Part shown: piece after piece, positions 4,838 through 7,297 of the stretch
How positions within the stretch are numbered: the first letter of the stretch is position 1
How the letters are laid out: each line of letters begins with the position of its first letter
Source: Treponema sp.
Lineage (GTDB): Bacteria > Spirochaetota > Spirochaetia > Treponematales > Treponemataceae
DNA: 7,297 bases
Assembly: GCA_017390125.1 (NCBI GenBank)
Contig: JAFPCT010000084.1
Coordinates: forward strand, 1 to 7,297
Reading direction: 5' to 3'
Program-made: the position numbers and the translations under genes
The notes under the pieces: model-generated
Seen by the model: the letters and a program-made list of their open reading frames with translations, nothing else
The model's database searches: none
What the model was told of the DNA's origin: nothing

Positions 4838-6451
4838 ATGGGCAACAAAAGATTACTTTTTGTACTTAACGCCTCACAGGAATATATAAAACATACTGGA
4901 GAAGATGCAGAAAAATATGCCTCAGTGACAAATTATCTGTTTGATGCAATTTCTGAAACCTATCTTCCTTTGCTGAGAATGCTGGAAAATCTTGAGAATG
5001 ATGCTGTTGACTTCAAGCTTTCTCTTGTTCTTACGCCTGTACTCTGTACTCTTTTGGACGACAAGGAAATTCAGGACCAGTATGTTGAATGGCTTGATAA
5101 AAAAATAGAATTCGGCAAGAAAGAGATCAACCGTACTGCGGGAAATCCGGCCCTTCAGGCTGTCAGCAAGAAAACTTTCGAAAAATACAAGCAGGACAAA
5201 GAGCTTTTTGAATCATACAAAGGCCGGCTGGTAAGAAAATTCTATGAGTTCAGAAAAAAGGGACTTGTTGAATTTATCGCGACCTGCGGAACAGACGTTT
5301 TCATGCCGTTTTACAACGATATGGAAGAAGTTATGTCCGCTCAGGTTGAGGCCGGCATCCTTTCCTACAGAAACTTTTTCGGCGATGTTCCGGACGGATT
5401 CTGGCTTCCTGAGCTGGGATATTACGAGGGCATTGAAAAAATCATCAAGGATTACGGCATAAACTATACGATCCTTGATTCCCGAAGTTTCCTTTTCAGC
5501 AAGATTGAGCCTAAGAACGGACTTTTCTCTCCGGCACGCTTTACAAACGCTCTCGTATGTTTTGGACGTGATTACGATTCTGACTCTGAAATTTTCGGTG
5601 AGGAAGGATACTGCCACGACGTTGCATACAAGAATATTGCCCGTGACGTTGGTTTTGTTCTTGAGCCGGAAGCCCTTGATCCCTTCATTTCAAAGGGCAG
5701 CATACGCTATGCTTTGGGATACAGCTACTGGAACAAGTCTTTGATTGGCGAAGACGAAGCTGGTAACGCAGATGACTGCAGGAACTTATATGATTTTGAA
5801 GCTGCAGAAAAGAAGTGTGCAGAGCATGCAAGACAGTTTGTGAGTGCAAAAATTGAAAAACTGAATAAAGCCGCTTCCCTTATTCCTGACGAGGACCTTT
5901 CTGACGTCATTACAATTGATGCAAACGAGCTCCGGGCAAATTGGAGCGAAGGAATCCTTTGGCTTGAAAAAGTGATTCGTGAGGCAAGCGCACAGGGAAT
6001 TGAAACTGCGCTTCCTAAGGATATCATCGGAAATCCGTTCAAATTGCAGCGCATTGCACCTTATTATGGCTCTGCATGCAAGGCAGGTTATGCGGAGGAG
6101 CTTCTTTCCAGCAAGAACAACTGGATGATGCGTTATGCCCGAAAGGCAAGCGAAAGAATGGTTGACCTTGCGGAGCGTTTCCCGGCTGAGACTGGTCTTA
6201 AGGCACGCCTTTTGAATCTTGGCGTCAAGGAACTTATGTTTGCACAATCTTCCGGCTGGGCAAAAATGCTTAACGGTGAAATTTCTCCTGAGTATGCAGA
6301 AATGCGTTTCAAGCAGAGCATAAATGACTTTACTTCTGTTTTTGATGCCCTCGGTTCAAATACAGTAAGCACAGAATGGCTTACTAACCTGGAAAATGCA
6401 CATCAGATTTTCCCGTGGATGAACTACAGGATTTTCTGCAGAAAGCACTGA
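4838..6451 (+). CDS. GH57/DUF1957-family protein with atypical active site
   Basis: A 537-residue cytosolic protein, close to the usual 520-560 residues of GH57 alpha-glucan branching enzymes. The nucleophile motif GFWLPE (187-192, Glu192) is intact, with the family's following GYYEGIEKII...GINY pattern. The general acid is probably Asp361 in IDANELRANW, where branching enzymes usually read D-x-E-L-F-G-H-W-W. The C-terminal helical domain keeps MFAQSSGWAKML (467-478; usually LAQSSDW). Motif 1, normally H-x-H-x-P near residue 11, reads NASQE. The T-H-G histidine of motif 2 is replaced in ATCGTDVFMP (148-157). The GHWW histidine is also lost. The fold and both acids therefore persist while the histidine-lined pocket does not. 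It may be a GH57 enzyme with altered specificity or a non-catalytic glucan-binding or scaffold protein. AAGGA at 4825-4829 is a good ribosome-binding site 8 bases before the ATG, and the gene is probably co-transcribed with the DUF4912 gene. Confidence 0.85.
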   Translation: MGNKRLLFVLNASQEYIKHTGEDAEKYASVTNYLFDAISETYLPLLRMLENLENDAVDFKLSLVLTPVLCTLLDDKEIQDQYVEWLDKKIEFGKKEINRTAGNPALQAVSKKTFEKYKQDKELFESYKGRLVRKFYEFRKKGLVEFIATCGTDVFMPFYNDMEEVMSAQVEAGILSYRNFFGDVPDGFWLPELGYYEGIEKIIKDYGINYTILDSRSFLFSKIEPKNGLFSPARFTNALVCFGRDYDSDSEIFGEEGYCHDVAYKNIARDVGFVLEPEALDPFISKGSIRYALGYSYWNKSLIGEDEAGNADDCRNLYDFEAAEKKCAEHARQFVSAKIEKLNKAASLIPDEDLSDVITIDANELRANWSEGILWLEKVIREASAQGIETALPKDIIGNPFKLQRIAPYYGSACKAGYAEELLSSKNNWMMRYARKASERMVDLAERFPAETGLKARLLNLGVKELMFAQSSGWAKMLNGEISPEYAEMRFKQSINDFTSVFDALGSNTVSTEWLTNLENAHQIFPWMNYRIFCRKH

Positions 6452-6469
6452 TTTGAATAAGAAGCTGTC

Positions 6470-7297
6470 TTAATGATTGAGAAGGTTTACTTCTTCAAGC
6501 ATCTGAACGTACTTTTCTGTCGTTCTGATGGCTTCTTTTGCCGGGTCAAAATATTTGTCTAATTTCAGAGCTTCTTTCCATGTTTCAAGGGCTCTGTCGT
6601 ATTCCATGTTCATGTAATACCTGAGTCCTTCGCTGTACAGTTCATCAACCTGAGTTTTCTTTACATGGCGGTCTTTGTCACCCAGTTTTATCTTAGCGGA
6701 AAGGCTTATTCTGTTAAGCGGATTCAGGGATGAGGTAAGGTCCAGGGTGTAATTTACGTTGAACCGCATTCTGAATACTTCAAATTCACTTCCAAGACTG
6801 AACCGCGGGTTCGCTCCCTTAAGCTGGAATCCCCCGAGTATCGATATGAAATTCGTTATGTCTACGCAGACTCCTGTGCCGGCATAGAACATCTGGTATT
6901 CCGAAAGGTCGTAAAGATTGAAAGGCTGGCGGAATTCAAGGGCGAATGTTACCGGCCGGATAATTTTGTATGAAAGTCCAAGTCCTATTGACGAGGGCAG
7001 GGGGTCGTCTGCAGTTATTGAGTCCGTAAAGCCTGTTATTGCGGCTCCCAGATTGTTTAGGCTCAGCCCCACCTTAAAATTCGTATCTCTGGAATAATAC
7101 ATTTTTCCCAGGTTGAACTGAGTGAGTATTCCTACGTCTGCCATGAATGCAAGCGCAGACTGCTTTATTCCTGAATCAGAGATGATTTCGTTTGTATTGT
7201 TGTCGGCATAATCAGGCATTGCACGCCAGCCAGCCTTGAAATTTGCTCCAAGGCTGAGCCCCCTGAACTTGTAACCTGGATGGAAGTTGTAGGCAAC
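6470..7297 (-). CDS. UPF0164/FadL-like outer-membrane protein with C-terminal TPR (5' end outside window)
   Basis: Read leftward, the frame is open from the right edge to a TAA at 6472-6470, giving 275 visible residues; the start and signal peptide lie beyond the window. The visible part is mostly alternating beta-strand sequence typical of an outer-membrane barrel. Hallmarks of the PorV/UPF0164 family include the region GLSLGANFKAGWR and VGLSLNNLGAAITGF followed by DPLPSSIGLGLSY. Such treponemal proteins are regarded as FadL-like barrels that may carry hydrophobic substrates. After the last strands, the final 59 residues (6473-6649) switch to helix: VDELYSEGLRYYMNMEYDRA and LETWKEALKLDKYFDPA form a TPR-like unit, probably periplasmic. 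An internal ATG at 7219-7217 is not the start, because barrel sequence continues upstream of it. The gene converges on the GH57 gene with an 18-base gap. No clear bidirectional terminator is present. Confidence 0.85.
   Translation of the reverse strand, partial: VAYNFHPGYKFRGLSLGANFKAGWRAMPDYADNNTNEIISDSGIKQSALAFMADVGILTQFNLGKMYYSRDTNFKVGLSLNNLGAAITGFTDSITADDPLPSSIGLGLSYKIIRPVTFALEFRQPFNLYDLSEYQMFYAGTGVCVDITNFISILGGFQLKGANPRFSLGSEFEVFRMRFNVNYTLDLTSSLNPLNRISLSAKIKLGDKDRHVKKTQVDELYSEGLRYYMNMEYDRALETWKEALKLDKYFDPAKEAIRTTEKYVQMLEEVNLLNH

Noticed and set aside
6199..6216. Sigma-54 promoter-like sequence (AGGCACG then TTGAA) inside the GH57 gene
   Set aside because: The conserved -12 GC is missing (GA instead), it lies within a coding region, and no gene on that strand follows it closely.
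5213..6372. Several open frames of 70-150 codons overlapping the GH57 gene in other frames
   Set aside because: They have no ribosome-binding sites or recognisable motifs and lie wholly within a conserved gene; they are chance open frames.
6458..6472. Inverted repeat TAAGA-AGCTG-TCTTA between the convergent genes as a bidirectional terminator
   Set aside because: The stem is only 5 A/T-rich base pairs with no T-tract on either strand, and it overlaps the stop codon of the minus-strand gene.
7217..7219. Minus-strand ATG as the start of the outer-membrane protein
   Set aside because: Barrel-type sequence in the same frame continues to the right edge and no signal peptide follows this ATG, so the gene is cut by the window.

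Overview
The window looks like chromosomal DNA from a host-associated spirochaete, most likely a Treponema. The case rests on gene content: a UPF0164/FadL-like outer-membrane barrel with a C-terminal TPR tail, a DUF4912 protein next to a GH57/DUF1957 protein, a lipoprotein with a relaxed spirochaetal lipobox, and a GAF-AAA-Fis activator with an unusual 'RTYVSRLM' recognition helix. Base composition is moderate (roughly 35-55% GC by local counting). No transposase, phage gene, CRISPR array or origin is visible. The genus assignment rests on remembered family resemblance, not on a search.

Layout, left to right. (1) Positions 2-2987 (+) hold three closely spaced genes that could form one transcription unit: a 5'-truncated sigma-54-dependent activator, a membrane-anchored TPR protein (YfgM-like topology) and an unrecognised lipoprotein. 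No terminator separates them. (2) Positions 2997-3141 hold a tRNA-Arg(UCU) gene with its own promoter and a strong intrinsic terminator; the terminator probably also stops transcripts from the upstream genes. (3) Positions 3153-4094 (+) hold a TIGR01212/YhcC-type radical SAM gene starting only 11 bases after the terminator T-tract. (4) Positions 4109-6451 (+) hold a probable promoter and a two-gene unit, DUF4912 then GH57/DUF1957. This pairing recurs in other phyla and suggests an alpha-glucan or other polysaccharide-related job. The GH57 copy has kept the two catalytic acids but lost the usual active-site histidines. (5) Positions 6470-7297 (-) hold the 3' part of a convergent outer-membrane protein gene.

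Three themes stand out. First, the GH57 protein is the best candidate for something non-standard: a remodelled or non-catalytic GH57 with a DUF4912 partner that carries an N-terminal SAP/Rho-N-like helical segment. Second, translation signals split in two: genes inside units (1499, 2187, 4838) have clear Shine-Dalgarno sequences, while those at 3153 and 4141, which lead units, have none and very short predicted leaders. Third, the tRNA has an A-C mismatch in its T stem. All intergenic gaps are under 170 bases, and the longest contains the tRNA, so no long gene-free stretch is unexplained.
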